This document shows, piece after piece, positions 1-6,652 of a DNA stretch of 8,491 bases. Numbering within the stretch: position 1 is the first letter of the stretch; each line of letters begins with the position of its first letter. A program made the translations under genes and the position numbers. The notes beneath the pieces were generated by a model that searched no databases, was not told where the DNA came from, and was given only the letters and a program-made list of their open reading frames with translations. This DNA comes from an uncultured Candidatus Saccharibacteria bacterium (GTDB taxonomy: Bacteria; Patescibacteriota; Saccharimonadia; Saccharimonadales; Saccharimonadaceae): positions 1 to 8,491 of the forward strand of contig CAOQYN010000028.1 in NCBI GenBank assembly GCA_948514425.1, in the 5' to 3' direction.

Positions 1-268
1 GTCATCCCGGATTATGCTTCAAAAAAACACGGCAAGCGACCATGTTGAGCTGTACTAGCGATATATGGGGTGATATGGGCGAAGGCCCACCATGGTTGAA
101 GAGTTGGATGTGTGGAGTGTTAAAACTACATGACCTTTCCAGTGCGTGTTGCGCGGTAGATTTGTCGCTGCGCTCGCGCTCTGGTCTAAGATAAACTTGA
201 AGTAACCTTTGATTTAGGCTTATTGTTTATTAAATTTAAGATAAAAACAGCGAGGAAAATAAAACATA
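1..268. other. Unassigned leader region upstream of the division cluster
   Basis: No convincing gene is present. One plus frame is open from the window edge to about 200, but its product is rich in Cys, Trp and Ser with no recognisable motif and no start context. No frame shows the C-terminus expected of RsmH, the usual upstream neighbour. Inverted repeats are visible: an outer stem pairs 37-44 with 91-98, enclosing a perfect stem 76-80/85-89 closed by the loop GAAG. A GCGCG/CGCGC pair lies at 151-155/175-179 inside CCAG/CTGG at 139-142/181-184. This nesting suggests a structured RNA or leader, but I cannot name a family. From about 190 the sequence becomes AT-rich and probably contains the promoter for the first gene. 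Confidence 0.4.
209..236 (+). promoter_or_regulatory. Candidate promoter for the ftsL-like gene
   Basis: TTGATT (209-214) and TAAATT (231-236) are separated by 16 bases, and each matches the bacterial housekeeping consensus at 4 of 6 positions. The stretch is AT-rich and lies 33 bases before the start codon, leaving room for a short leader with the GAGGA ribosome site at 252-256. AT-rich DNA gives such matches easily, so this is only a candidate. Confidence 0.25.
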
Positions 269-613
269 ATGAGACCACAGACTTACACGACGAGGCGCGG
301 AATGACGACGAGTGCTTGGTCGCGGAATCATAATACAGTGCGTCATACACCAAAGACTTTAGGTTCGATTTCGAATGCGATGATTGTGGGGATGCTGGTT
401 TTGATTGTGGGGTTGATCTATGTGGCGCAGGGGACGCAGGCGACGAATTATGATTATGAGTTGTCGCAACTTGAGGATGAGATTTCAGAACTTGAGGCAA
501 AAAAAGAAGACCTTGCTGTGGAAAAAGCGCGCTTGACGTCAGTGGCGGCATCAGAGAATAGTACGGTGGCGGCGAATATGGATGAGGCGAACGTTAGCGG
601 GTATGCAGAGTAA
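269..613 (+). CDS. ftsL: FtsL-like septal protein (single TM plus coiled coil)
   Basis: A 114-residue bitopic membrane protein. Residues 1-35 are a basic, Thr/Arg-rich cytoplasmic tail, 36-53 a hydrophobic membrane segment, and 61-92 a heptad-like Leu/Glu/Lys stretch typical of the FtsL/FtsB (DivIC) coiled coil. The last 20 residues are Ala/Asn/Glu-rich and probably disordered. FtsL sequences diverge heavily, so the name rests on this architecture and on position directly before ftsI, the usual dcw place. Its expected role is to pair with an FtsB/DivIC-type partner and an FtsQ-type protein to activate FtsW-FtsI at the septum. No separate FtsB gene is seen here. The ATG is preceded by GAGGA at 252-256, a rather long 12-base spacing. 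It is separated from ftsI by 81 bases. Confidence 0.7.
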   Translation: MRPQTYTTRRGMTTSAWSRNHNTVRHTPKTLGSISNAMIVGMLVLIVGLIYVAQGTQATNYDYELSQLEDEISELEAKKEDLAVEKARLTSVAASENSTVAANMDEANVSGYAE

Positions 614-647
614 CTACAGATAGCACCCTTCACAGGGGTTATACTGA

Positions 648-660
648 GTTTAGCATAAAC
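648..660. repeat. Small palindrome upstream of the ftsI promoter
   Basis: GTTTA-GCA-TAAAC is a perfect 5-base inverted repeat ending 22 bases before the TATAAT of ftsI, with a T6 run at 665-670. It could be an operator half-site pair, or a weak AU stem ending ftsL transcription before the T-run. A second short repeat, CCCT/AGGG, lies just upstream near 627-638. Both arms are short enough to arise by chance. Confidence 0.25.
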
Positions 661-679
661 ATTATTTTTTGTCAAGATA

Positions 680-688
680 TGGTATAAT
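680..688 (+). promoter_or_regulatory. Extended -10 promoter of ftsI (leaderless start)
   Basis: TGGTATAAT matches the extended -10 consensus (TGnTATAAT) exactly. No -35 box is seen at the normal distance, as expected for extended -10 promoters. Transcription should begin about 7 bases after the hexamer, which is the A of the ftsI ATG at 695. No Shine-Dalgarno sequence is present, which fits a leaderless mRNA. The same layout recurs before mraY. Confidence 0.65.
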
Positions 689-694
689 TAAAGC

Positions 695-2425
695 ATGAAC
701 AGAAACAAAATATTGCGCTTTGGTGTGATTGCGGTGGTGGCCGTGATTGTGGCGCGATTATTTTGTATTCAGATTATAGATCATGAGGTTTGGGCAGAGA
801 AGGCGGCGGCGCAGCAGACGCGGCAGAATGTATTGTTGGCGAAGCGGGGAGAGATCTATATGTTGGATGGGGATGAGCCAGTAGCGGTGGCGATGAATTC
901 GACAGTGTATACGGTGATTGTTGATCCGATGTTGGCCGAGCAGGAGGAGGTTGAGAAAGAGATTGGTGCGCTTTTGGGGGATAAACGTGTGGCGGAATGG
1001 CGGGATGTGTTTGCGGATAAGAAGATGCGTTATTATGTAGTGGCAAGAAATGTTGAGCGTAGGGTGGCAGAGAAGGTAGCGGAAGCAGACGTAGCGGGGG
1101 TGTGGTTGCAAGCAAATACCAAACGGGTGTATCCGGAAGGTGGCTTAGGGGCTACATTGCTCGGGTTTGTGAATGCGGAAGGGATGGGGCAGTATGGAAT
1201 TGAAGGGGCGTTGAATGATGATCTGTCGGGGAAGGATGGGTTACTTCGGACGGTGAAAGATGTAAACAACGTGGCGTTGTCGATTGGGGAAGATAATGTA
1301 CGGATTCCAGCACAGGATGGGAAGAATGTAGTGTTGACGATTGATCGGAATTTGCAGTATAAGGTAGAGAAGATTTTGGCGGAGAAGGCGGGGGAAGTTG
1401 GATTTAGGAATTTGAGTGCGATCGTAATGAATCCGCAGAATGGGAAGGTGCTTGCGATGGCGAATATTCCAGGGTATGATCCGGCGAATTTTGGGGCTGT
1501 AGAAAGTGCAGAGGATTATATTAATCATGTGGTCGAGGATCCTTACGAGCCAGCGAGTGTTTGCAAAGTGTTTGCGTTTGCGACGGGGCTGGAATATGGA
1601 GTGATGACGCCGGATAAAACTTATCAGAATGATAATGTGACGTATGTGGATGGTCTGCCGATTAAAAATGCGGTGCAGTATACGAATTTGGTAGGTACGA
1701 CGACAATGCAGACGGCGTTGGATTGGTCGATGAACACGGGATCGACACAGGTGCTGCGATGGCTTTCGGGGAGCGAAACGGAGATTACGGCGCAGGGGAG
1801 GGAACGTTTGTATGAATATTATTATGACAAGTTTGGGCTTGGGAAAGAGACGGGCGTGGAGTTGCTGGAGTCGATTGGGACGGTGCAAGGCCCACATGCG
1901 GAGATTTATGGTTTGGATGCGACTTATGCAAATATGACTTTTGGTCAGAATATGCAGGTGACGATGTTGCAGGTGGCGGCGGGTTTGGCGTCACTGATTA
2001 ACGGGGGAGAGTATTTTACGCCGACAGTGGTGGCGGGTGAGATGGTGGAGGGGAAGTTTGTAGAAAAAGAAGAACAAGCTCCGGTGCGACGGACAGTTTC
2101 GGCGGAGACTAGCGCAACGATGCGAGAAATGATGTATAACACTCGAAAATCGTGGCGTGAAAATGGCACTGATCCAGCAGGGTATTACATCGGTGGAAAG
2201 ACTGGAACGGCGCAGGCGATTAAAAATGGGGGATATTCTTTTGATGAGACGATTGCGACATATGTTGGATTTGGCGGCGCGGAAGGCGGTGAGCCGGAAT
2301 ATCTGATTATGGTGCGAGTATGGGAAAATGATAAGAAAGCGGCTGGTGATGCGCATGCTTTGCCAGTTTTTAATGCGCTGAAGGCACAGGTGCAGGATTA
2401 TTTGAAGATAAAACCAGGGGCGTAG
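695..2425 (+). CDS. ftsI: Septal penicillin-binding protein FtsI (PBP3/PBP2b-type transpeptidase)
   Basis: Class B penicillin-binding protein of 576 residues that crosslinks peptidoglycan at the division septum, normally with FtsW. A short cytoplasmic N-terminus precedes a membrane anchor at about 8-28. The PBP-dimerisation (pedestal) domain follows, with Arg51-Gly52 in its conserved first motif. The transpeptidase domain runs from about 205 and carries all three active-site motifs: S288-V-C-K291 (nucleophile Ser288), S345-M-N347 and K502-T-G504. The FGQNM..T..Q stretch at 416-425 is typical of the family. No PASTA repeats follow, and the length is normal for FtsI. No key residue is missing, so it should be active and beta-lactam binding. 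Transcription probably starts at its own ATG from the extended -10 element just upstream. Position between the ftsL-like gene and mraY favours FtsI over the elongation paralogue PBP2, although murE and murF, usually next, are absent. Confidence 0.93.
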   Translation: MNRNKILRFGVIAVVAVIVARLFCIQIIDHEVWAEKAAAQQTRQNVLLAKRGEIYMLDGDEPVAVAMNSTVYTVIVDPMLAEQEEVEKEIGALLGDKRVAEWRDVFADKKMRYYVVARNVERRVAEKVAEADVAGVWLQANTKRVYPEGGLGATLLGFVNAEGMGQYGIEGALNDDLSGKDGLLRTVKDVNNVALSIGEDNVRIPAQDGKNVVLTIDRNLQYKVEKILAEKAGEVGFRNLSAIVMNPQNGKVLAMANIPGYDPANFGAVESAEDYINHVVEDPYEPASVCKVFAFATGLEYGVMTPDKTYQNDNVTYVDGLPIKNAVQYTNLVGTTTMQTALDWSMNTGSTQVLRWLSGSETEITAQGRERLYEYYYDKFGLGKETGVELLESIGTVQGPHAEIYGLDATYANMTFGQNMQVTMLQVAAGLASLINGGEYFTPTVVAGEMVEGKFVEKEEQAPVRRTVSAETSATMREMMYNTRKSWRENGTDPAGYYIGGKTGTAQAIKNGGYSFDETIATYVGFGGAEGGEPEYLIMVRVWENDKKAAGDAHALPVFNALKAQVQDYLKIKPGA

Positions 2426-2462
2426 GTTTTGAGGAGTTGGGGGTGAGAGAAATCTGCGCGTG

Positions 2463-2471
2463 TGGTATAAT
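2463..2471 (+). promoter_or_regulatory. Extended -10 promoter of mraY (near-leaderless start)
   Basis: TGGTATAAT, identical to the element before ftsI, ends 9 bases before the ATG at 2481. Expected initiation at about 2478-2481 leaves a leader of 0-3 bases. No -35 box and no Shine-Dalgarno sequence are visible. The element lies in the 55-base gap after the ftsI stop codon. It also decides the mraY start: a GTG at 2460 in the same frame would place the promoter inside the coding region. Confidence 0.65.
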
Positions 2472-2480
2472 GGATATAGT

Positions 2481-3509
2481 ATGGCAGATACATTCAGTAA
2501 TGAAGCTTTCTACGGTTTGATTTTGGCGTTATCGGCGTTCTTCTTGGCGACTTTTTTGACGCCAGTATATACATATTTTGCATATAAATATAAGTTTTGG
2601 AAGAAGCAGAAGCAAACGACGGCAATGGGAGATGCTTTGCCGATTATGACAAAGTTGCACGCGAAGAAATTTACGCGGCATTTCCCAACGATGGCGGGTG
2701 TGATTGGGGTAGTGACGGTATTTGCAGTGACGTGGATTTGTAATTTGAATCGTGAGCAGACGTGGTTGCCATTAGTGGGGTTCATTGGCGGAAGTGTAGT
2801 GGGTTTGATTGATGATCTGATTAACGTTTTCGGCAAAGGGAAGGGCGCGGCGGGATTGCGTGCGCCAGTAAAATTTGCGATGATTACGATTGTGGGGGCA
2901 GCGTTGGGATGGTGGTTTGCGGTGCGGTTGGATTGGACGAGTATTGAGGTGCCGTTTGTAGGAGCGGTGGAGCTTGGGACAATCGGGATGATCGCACTAT
3001 TTACATTTGCGGTGGTGGCCACATCGAATGCGGTAAATATCTCGGATGGTTTGGATGGACTGGCGGGAGGTTTGGCGATGTTGGCGTATGGAGCGTATGC
3101 GGTGATTGCGCTCTTCCAGGGGCAATGGATGTTAACTGGTTTTTGTTTGACGGTGGTGGGGTGGCTGTTGTCGTATATTTGGTTTAATGTGCCGCCTGCA
3201 AGGTTCATGATGGGGGATGTGGGGAGTTTTGCTTTGGGCGCAGGGCTTGGTGTAGTAGCGATGATGACAAATGCTTTCTTCTTACTGCCGGTGATCGGTG
3301 TCCTATTTGTTGTAGAAGCGGGGTCGAGCTTGATTCAGATGTTTTGGAAAAAAGTATTTCATAAGAAACTGTTTATTTCGGCTCCGATTCATCATCATCT
3401 GGAAGCGAAAGGCTGGGGTGAGGCAAAGATTGTGATGCGATTCTGGGTAATTGCTGGGGTGTTTGCGATTATTGGTGTCTTTTTGGCGACGCAGGGTGGA
3501 ATTGTATGA
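2481..3509 (+). CDS. mraY: Phospho-MurNAc-pentapeptide transferase MraY
   Basis: Polytopic membrane enzyme of 342 residues that transfers phospho-MurNAc-pentapeptide from UDP to undecaprenyl phosphate, making lipid I. Signature motifs are present in order: PTMAG at 69-73 (PTMGG in many homologues), catalytic D111-D112, NAVNISDGLDGLAGG at 183-197, FMMGDVGS at 242-249 with D246, and the HHH cluster at 304-306 followed by GW.E and RFW. Hydrophobic segments between these fit the usual ten-helix fold, and the length is normal. SDGLDG replaces the common TDGLDG, a conservative change. I chose ATG 2481 over the in-frame GTG at 2460 because the extended -10 promoter sits between them. The stop overlaps the start of a tiny downstream gene (ATGA). 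murF and murD, the common flanking genes, are missing. Confidence 0.95.
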   Translation: MADTFSNEAFYGLILALSAFFLATFLTPVYTYFAYKYKFWKKQKQTTAMGDALPIMTKLHAKKFTRHFPTMAGVIGVVTVFAVTWICNLNREQTWLPLVGFIGGSVVGLIDDLINVFGKGKGAAGLRAPVKFAMITIVGAALGWWFAVRLDWTSIEVPFVGAVELGTIGMIALFTFAVVATSNAVNISDGLDGLAGGLAMLAYGAYAVIALFQGQWMLTGFCLTVVGWLLSYIWFNVPPARFMMGDVGSFALGAGLGVVAMMTNAFFLLPVIGVLFVVEAGSSLIQMFWKKVFHKKLFISAPIHHHLEAKGWGEAKIVMRFWVIAGVFAIIGVFLATQGGIV

Positions 3510-3622
3510 GTGGCGGTGGTAACATGGTTAAGAATTTATTGAAGGCGACTGTGGGTATTTTGTTCGCTATCTTTTTGGTGATGTCGGTGGCAACTTTTAT
3601 TATGGATAATAGTTGGATATAA
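3506..3622 (+). CDS. 38-residue single-TM microprotein between mraY and ftsW
   Basis: This small open frame exactly fills the gap between mraY and ftsW. Its ATG overlaps the mraY stop (ATGA, 3506-3509), and its TAA shares an A with the ftsW ATG (TAATG, 3620-3624). A purine-rich AGGGTGGA at 3493-3500 lies 5 bases before the start and may serve as ribosome site. The product has a Gly-rich, basic N-terminus (MSGGGNMVKNLLK), a hydrophobic helix at about 14-32, and a short polar tail DNSWI. That predicts an inner-membrane protein with its N-terminus in the cytoplasm by the positive-inside rule. A second in-frame ATG at codon 7 is an alternative start. I know of no family for it. Its placement suggests a small partner of FtsW or MraY, or a coupling ORF that delivers ribosomes to ftsW, which lacks its own ribosome site. 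The sequence supports translation but does not prove it. Confidence 0.6.
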   Translation: MSGGGNMVKNLLKATVGILFAIFLVMSVATFIMDNSWI

Positions 3623-4842
3623 TGCGTAAACATAAAAGTGATAGGGTGATTGGGGTACTGACGGTAATTTTGTTGGGAATTGGGCTGATCGTGATTTATG
3701 CGATTGGACCAATGCGGGCAAATGTGATGAATGCAACTTACGGAACGGATTATAGTGAAAATTATTTTTTCTTGAGACAGTTAATGAACGTGATTTTGGC
3801 TTTGGCGGTATTTGTGGCGGCGTTTAAGGTGCCATATCAGTGGGTGCGGAAATGGGGGAAGTTGATTTTGGGATTAGGCTTGGTGGCTTGTGTAGGGCTA
3901 ATGATATTGTCTTGGATGCATAGTCCGCTAGCGAGTTGCGAATTAGGTGCGTGTCGTTGGATTAAGGTGGGCTCTGGAATGAGTATTCAACCGGCGGAGA
4001 TCGTGAAGTTTGGATTGGTGCTTTATTTGGCGGAATTGATGGCGATGCGAAAAAAAGAAGGGAAGCTGACTAGCTGGTCGGATTTTTGGCTGCCATTTAT
4101 TATCGTGTGTGGATTGTCGTTGGGTTTTGTGGTAGTAATACAGAAGGATTTGGGAACTGGCGTTAGTATTATGGCGATTATTGTTGCAATGTTGTTCATG
4201 AGCGGGATACCGCTACAGTATTTTGGGATGGCGTTGGGGGTGATTGGGGCGTGTGGCGTGCTGGCGATCGTGAGTTCGCCGCATCGAATTGAGCGTTTGA
4301 TGACTTTTCAGAGTGAAGATTCGAGTGATTCTTATCATATTGAAAATGCGATGATAGCGATTGGGACTGGGGGGTTGTTTGGTGTAGGGATTGGTAATAG
4401 CGTGCAAGCAACAGGATATTTGCCAGAGTCGATCAATGACTCGGTATTTGCGGTAATGGGTGAGACGTTTGGGTTTGTGGGGTTGGTGGCGCTGGTTGTG
4501 TGTTTTGCAGTACTGCTGTTGAGATTGTTGCGAACCGCAAACTATTTACATGATACGCAAGAGTCGTTGGTGGTAGTAGGGATTTTTGCATGGGCGACGG
4601 CGCATGTGGTAGTAAATATTTCAGCGATGACGGGGTTATTGCCGTTGACTGGTATTACGCTGCCGCTATTGAGTTATGGTGGAACGAGTATGTTGTTTAT
4701 GGCGGCGGCGTTGGGTTTGGTGCTGCAGCTTTCATGCTATACTAATAGGGAACCAAGGAAAGAAGAAGAGGTACAAGTACAGAGGACGGATGGGGTCGTG
4801 CGGCGTCGGCAGGAGCAAATGGTGCGAAGGAGGGAACGATGA
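3622..4842 (+). CDS. ftsW: Septal peptidoglycan polymerase FtsW (SEDS family)
   Basis: SEDS glycosyltransferase of 406 residues that polymerises lipid II at the septum with FtsI. Family motifs seen are RWIKVG..M.IQPAEIVK at 112-129, QKDLGTG at 174-180, ATGYLPES.NDSVFAVMGE at 263-281 with Asp273 at the position of the catalytic aspartate, and TGLLPLTGITLPLLSYGGTSM at 337-357. Hydrophobic helices fill the rest, consistent with about ten membrane spans. The C-terminal tail (376-406) is highly charged and Arg-rich, presumably cytoplasmic. I place the start at ATG 3622; an in-frame TTG three codons earlier adds nothing recognisable. No Shine-Dalgarno sequence is visible, and the preceding microprotein stop overlaps the start (TAATG), so translation is probably coupled. 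Context with ftsI and murG favours FtsW over RodA. Confidence 0.92.
   Translation: MRKHKSDRVIGVLTVILLGIGLIVIYAIGPMRANVMNATYGTDYSENYFFLRQLMNVILALAVFVAAFKVPYQWVRKWGKLILGLGLVACVGLMILSWMHSPLASCELGACRWIKVGSGMSIQPAEIVKFGLVLYLAELMAMRKKEGKLTSWSDFWLPFIIVCGLSLGFVVVIQKDLGTGVSIMAIIVAMLFMSGIPLQYFGMALGVIGACGVLAIVSSPHRIERLMTFQSEDSSDSYHIENAMIAIGTGGLFGVGIGNSVQATGYLPESINDSVFAVMGETFGFVGLVALVVCFAVLLLRLLRTANYLHDTQESLVVVGIFAWATAHVVVNISAMTGLLPLTGITLPLLSYGGTSMLFMAAALGLVLQLSCYTNREPRKEEEVQVQRTDGVVRRRQEQMVRRRER
4828..4833 (+). promoter_or_regulatory. Shine-Dalgarno site of murG inside ftsW
   Basis: AGGAGG, a full Shine-Dalgarno core, lies 5 bases before the murG ATG and within the last codons of ftsW, where it also encodes part of the Arg-rich tail. 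It fixes the murG start at 4839 and contrasts with the missing ribosome sites of ftsI, mraY and ftsW. Confidence 0.8.
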
Positions 4843-6068
4843 AAGTTTTGGTAGTTGGTGGTGGATCCGGTGGGCATATTACGCCAGCGGTAGCGGTGGT
4901 GAGGGAATTGTTAGATTTGAAGCCGCGAACGCGTGTGGAGTTTTGGACGGATAGGAAATATTATAAAAATGTTGTAAAAATTACAACAGAGATTGGTGTG
5001 AGTTGGGGGGAAGAGGCTGGTAGAGGAAGAGGGAAAACGCCTTACGTCAGAGTGAGGAGGATTTTTGCGGGTAAATTTCATCGGTATGCGGGTTGGGGAT
5101 TGAAAGACTATGTAAAAGAGTGGCGAATTACGCTTAAAGATTTGGTTTTGGGTAATATTTTGGGCTTTTTGGGCTTTGTAGGGGGAACTTTGCAAAGTTT
5201 TTGGAGATTATTATGGCCTAGTAAGCGGCCTGATGTGGTATTTCTGAAGGGGGGATTTGTAGGGCTGCCAGTGGGATTGGTGGCGAGATGGTTTAGGATC
5301 CCATATATTGTGCATGAGTCGGATATGGTGCCAGGCTTGGCGAATCGGATTTTGATGAAGCGGGCGGCGGTGGTCGCTACGGGTTGGGGAGGGATGAATG
5401 GGGCAAAAAGTACAGTGTGCGTGGGTATACCAGTGGCACCAGAGTTTAAGGCGGTGAGTGAGGTAAAGCAGAAGACTTTGAAAAAGGTTTTTGGTTTCGA
5501 TCCGGAACGACCGCTCGTAGTAGTGACGGGGGGGAGTCAAGGATCATTGCATATTGATGAGACAATGAGAGAGATTTTGCCAGAGATGCTTAAGTTTACG
5601 AGTGTGGGGTTGGTAGCGGGGCGCAAGCATTATGAAATGATGGTGGAGTTGAAGAAATATGAAGAGTGGGATAAGGCGAAGCTAAAGTCTAATTTTCGGA
5701 TGTGGGAGTTTAATTCGGCGATGCATGAGTTGATGGGTGCAGCTGATGTCGTAGTGAGTAGGGCAGGTGCGACGACGATTGCGGAGTTGGCCGCATTGAA
5801 AAAGGCAGTAATTTTAGTGCCTTTTGAGCAGCTACCTGGCGGACATCAAACGAAGAATGCAGAAAGATTACGAGATAGGAATGCTGTATTGATGGTTGAG
5901 GATAGGGAAATGCAAGAAAAACCAGAGATATTGCTTGAGGCGGTAAGGCATTTGGTGCGTGCGCCGAAGGAGCGAAGAGTGATGGCGGAGAAACTACAAG
6001 CGGAAGCAAGACCAGATGCGGCGAAGAAGTTGGCAGAGATTATACTAGGGGTCGGAGATAAGAAATAA
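4839..6068 (+). CDS. murG: UDP-GlcNAc:lipid I GlcNAc transferase MurG
   Basis: Membrane-associated GT-B glycosyltransferase (GT28) of 409 residues that adds GlcNAc to lipid I to make lipid II. The N-terminal glycine-rich loop GGGSGGHITPA spans 7-17, with His13. KGGFVGLP at 137-144 and HESD at 159-162 (HEQN in many Proteobacteria) are family landmarks. The C-terminal UDP-GlcNAc half shows TGGSQGS at 230-236, SRAGATTIAEL at 307-317 and GHQTKNA at 335-341. E. coli MurG has about 355 residues. Most of the excess here lies in the N-terminal lobe, where 86-128 holds a hydrophobic, Gly/Phe/Leu-rich stretch (about 101-126) that could strengthen membrane attachment. The start overlaps the ftsW stop (ATGA) and has a strong ribosome site. 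A 20-base gap separates it from the ftsQ-like gene. murC, the usual next gene, is absent. Confidence 0.93.
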   Translation: MKVLVVGGGSGGHITPAVAVVRELLDLKPRTRVEFWTDRKYYKNVVKITTEIGVSWGEEAGRGRGKTPYVRVRRIFAGKFHRYAGWGLKDYVKEWRITLKDLVLGNILGFLGFVGGTLQSFWRLLWPSKRPDVVFLKGGFVGLPVGLVARWFRIPYIVHESDMVPGLANRILMKRAAVVATGWGGMNGAKSTVCVGIPVAPEFKAVSEVKQKTLKKVFGFDPERPLVVVTGGSQGSLHIDETMREILPEMLKFTSVGLVAGRKHYEMMVELKKYEEWDKAKLKSNFRMWEFNSAMHELMGAADVVVSRAGATTIAELAALKKAVILVPFEQLPGGHQTKNAERLRDRNAVLMVEDREMQEKPEILLEAVRHLVRAPKERRVMAEKLQAEARPDAAKKLAEIILGVGDKK

Positions 6069-6088
6069 GAGGGAATTAAGGAAAAGGA

Positions 6089-6652
6089 ATGCGTGGGCAA
6101 GGGAAGCAATCTCAAGGGATGAAAAAGGGGAGGACGATTGTTGCGGAGCGAGAGCATGCAGAATCGGAATCTGAGCGGATGCAGGCGAGGAGGCAGGCAC
6201 ATCGTAGAAAAAAGAGATCAGCATTGATGGGGGTGTTGTTTTTGGCGGTAATTGGACTGTCAGCGTATTTAGGATTTAGAGAGTTGGAAAATCGTCGTGA
6301 AGAGACACTGGAACGATCGGTGGCGGAAAAATTGGAGGTAACTGTGCCAGTTGTGGATGAAAATGGGAATAGTAAAATTTCGGAGCGTGTGCGATTGTAT
6401 ATTGCAGAACTGGAGCGTGAATTTGCGAGAAAAGGCTATACGGTTGAAAGAGTGACTTTGCCGATGGGTATGATTCGTGCGGTGTATGTAGATTTGGAAG
6501 GTAAGGATGTATTTTTGAAGATGAATATTGATCGTGCAGTAAGTGTATCGGTGGGGGATGCAGAGAAAATGTTTAAGTATATTGAGGAACATGGTCTACA
6601 TCCGAACGAATATGTAGACATAAGGCTTGAGGGTAAGGCGTATTTAAAATGA
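6089..6652 (+). CDS. ftsQ: FtsQ/DivIB-like division protein lacking a clear POTRA domain
   Basis: Bitopic protein of 187 residues. Residues 1-44 are cytoplasmic, very basic and charged (RRKKR before the membrane), 45-62 form one hydrophobic helix, and about 125 residues lie outside. The outer part resembles the FtsQ C-terminal beta domain: a helix with E..R....KGY.VERV, then strands with V.LEGKDVFLKM, a V.VGDAEKM helix, and the closing NEYVDIRLEGKAYLK, which recalls the Y.D.R.....Y end of FtsQ. Between the membrane helix and this domain only about 35 residues remain, too few for the usual POTRA domain of roughly 70. The expected role is to bind FtsL/FtsB and regulate FtsW-FtsI. AAGGAAAAGG at 6078-6087 precedes the ATG. 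The name rests on weak motif similarity, topology and position after murG, so a generic septal membrane protein is the alternative. It is the last gene of the cluster; ftsA and ftsZ do not follow. Confidence 0.6.
   Translation: MRGQGKQSQGMKKGRTIVAEREHAESESERMQARRQAHRRKKRSALMGVLFLAVIGLSAYLGFRELENRREETLERSVAEKLEVTVPVVDENGNSKISERVRLYIAELEREFARKGYTVERVTLPMGMIRAVYVDLEGKDVFLKMNIDRAVSVSVGDAEKMFKYIEEHGLHPNEYVDIRLEGKAYLK

Noticed and set aside
3..200. Open plus frame from the window edge as the tail of an upstream gene.
   Set aside because: The product is Cys/Trp/Ser-rich with no family motif and does not match RsmH or MraZ ends. The opposite strand is open over much of the same stretch, which argues against real coding.
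190..235. Resemblance of 185-225 to the 3' end of RNase P RNA (TCTAAGATAAA..., then GGCTTAT).
   Set aside because: The almost invariant ACAGAA before GGCTTAT is missing, and other conserved blocks would lie outside the window. The 7-base match alone is compatible with chance.
2460..2480. GTG at 2460 as the mraY start, adding seven residues.
   Set aside because: It overlaps the extended -10 promoter, and the added residues are not family-like; the ATG at 2481 fits better.
3612..3624. TGGATATAAT at the ftsW start as a third extended -10 promoter.
   Set aside because: The spacing between TG and TATAAT is two bases, not one, and initiation would fall inside ftsW after its start codon.
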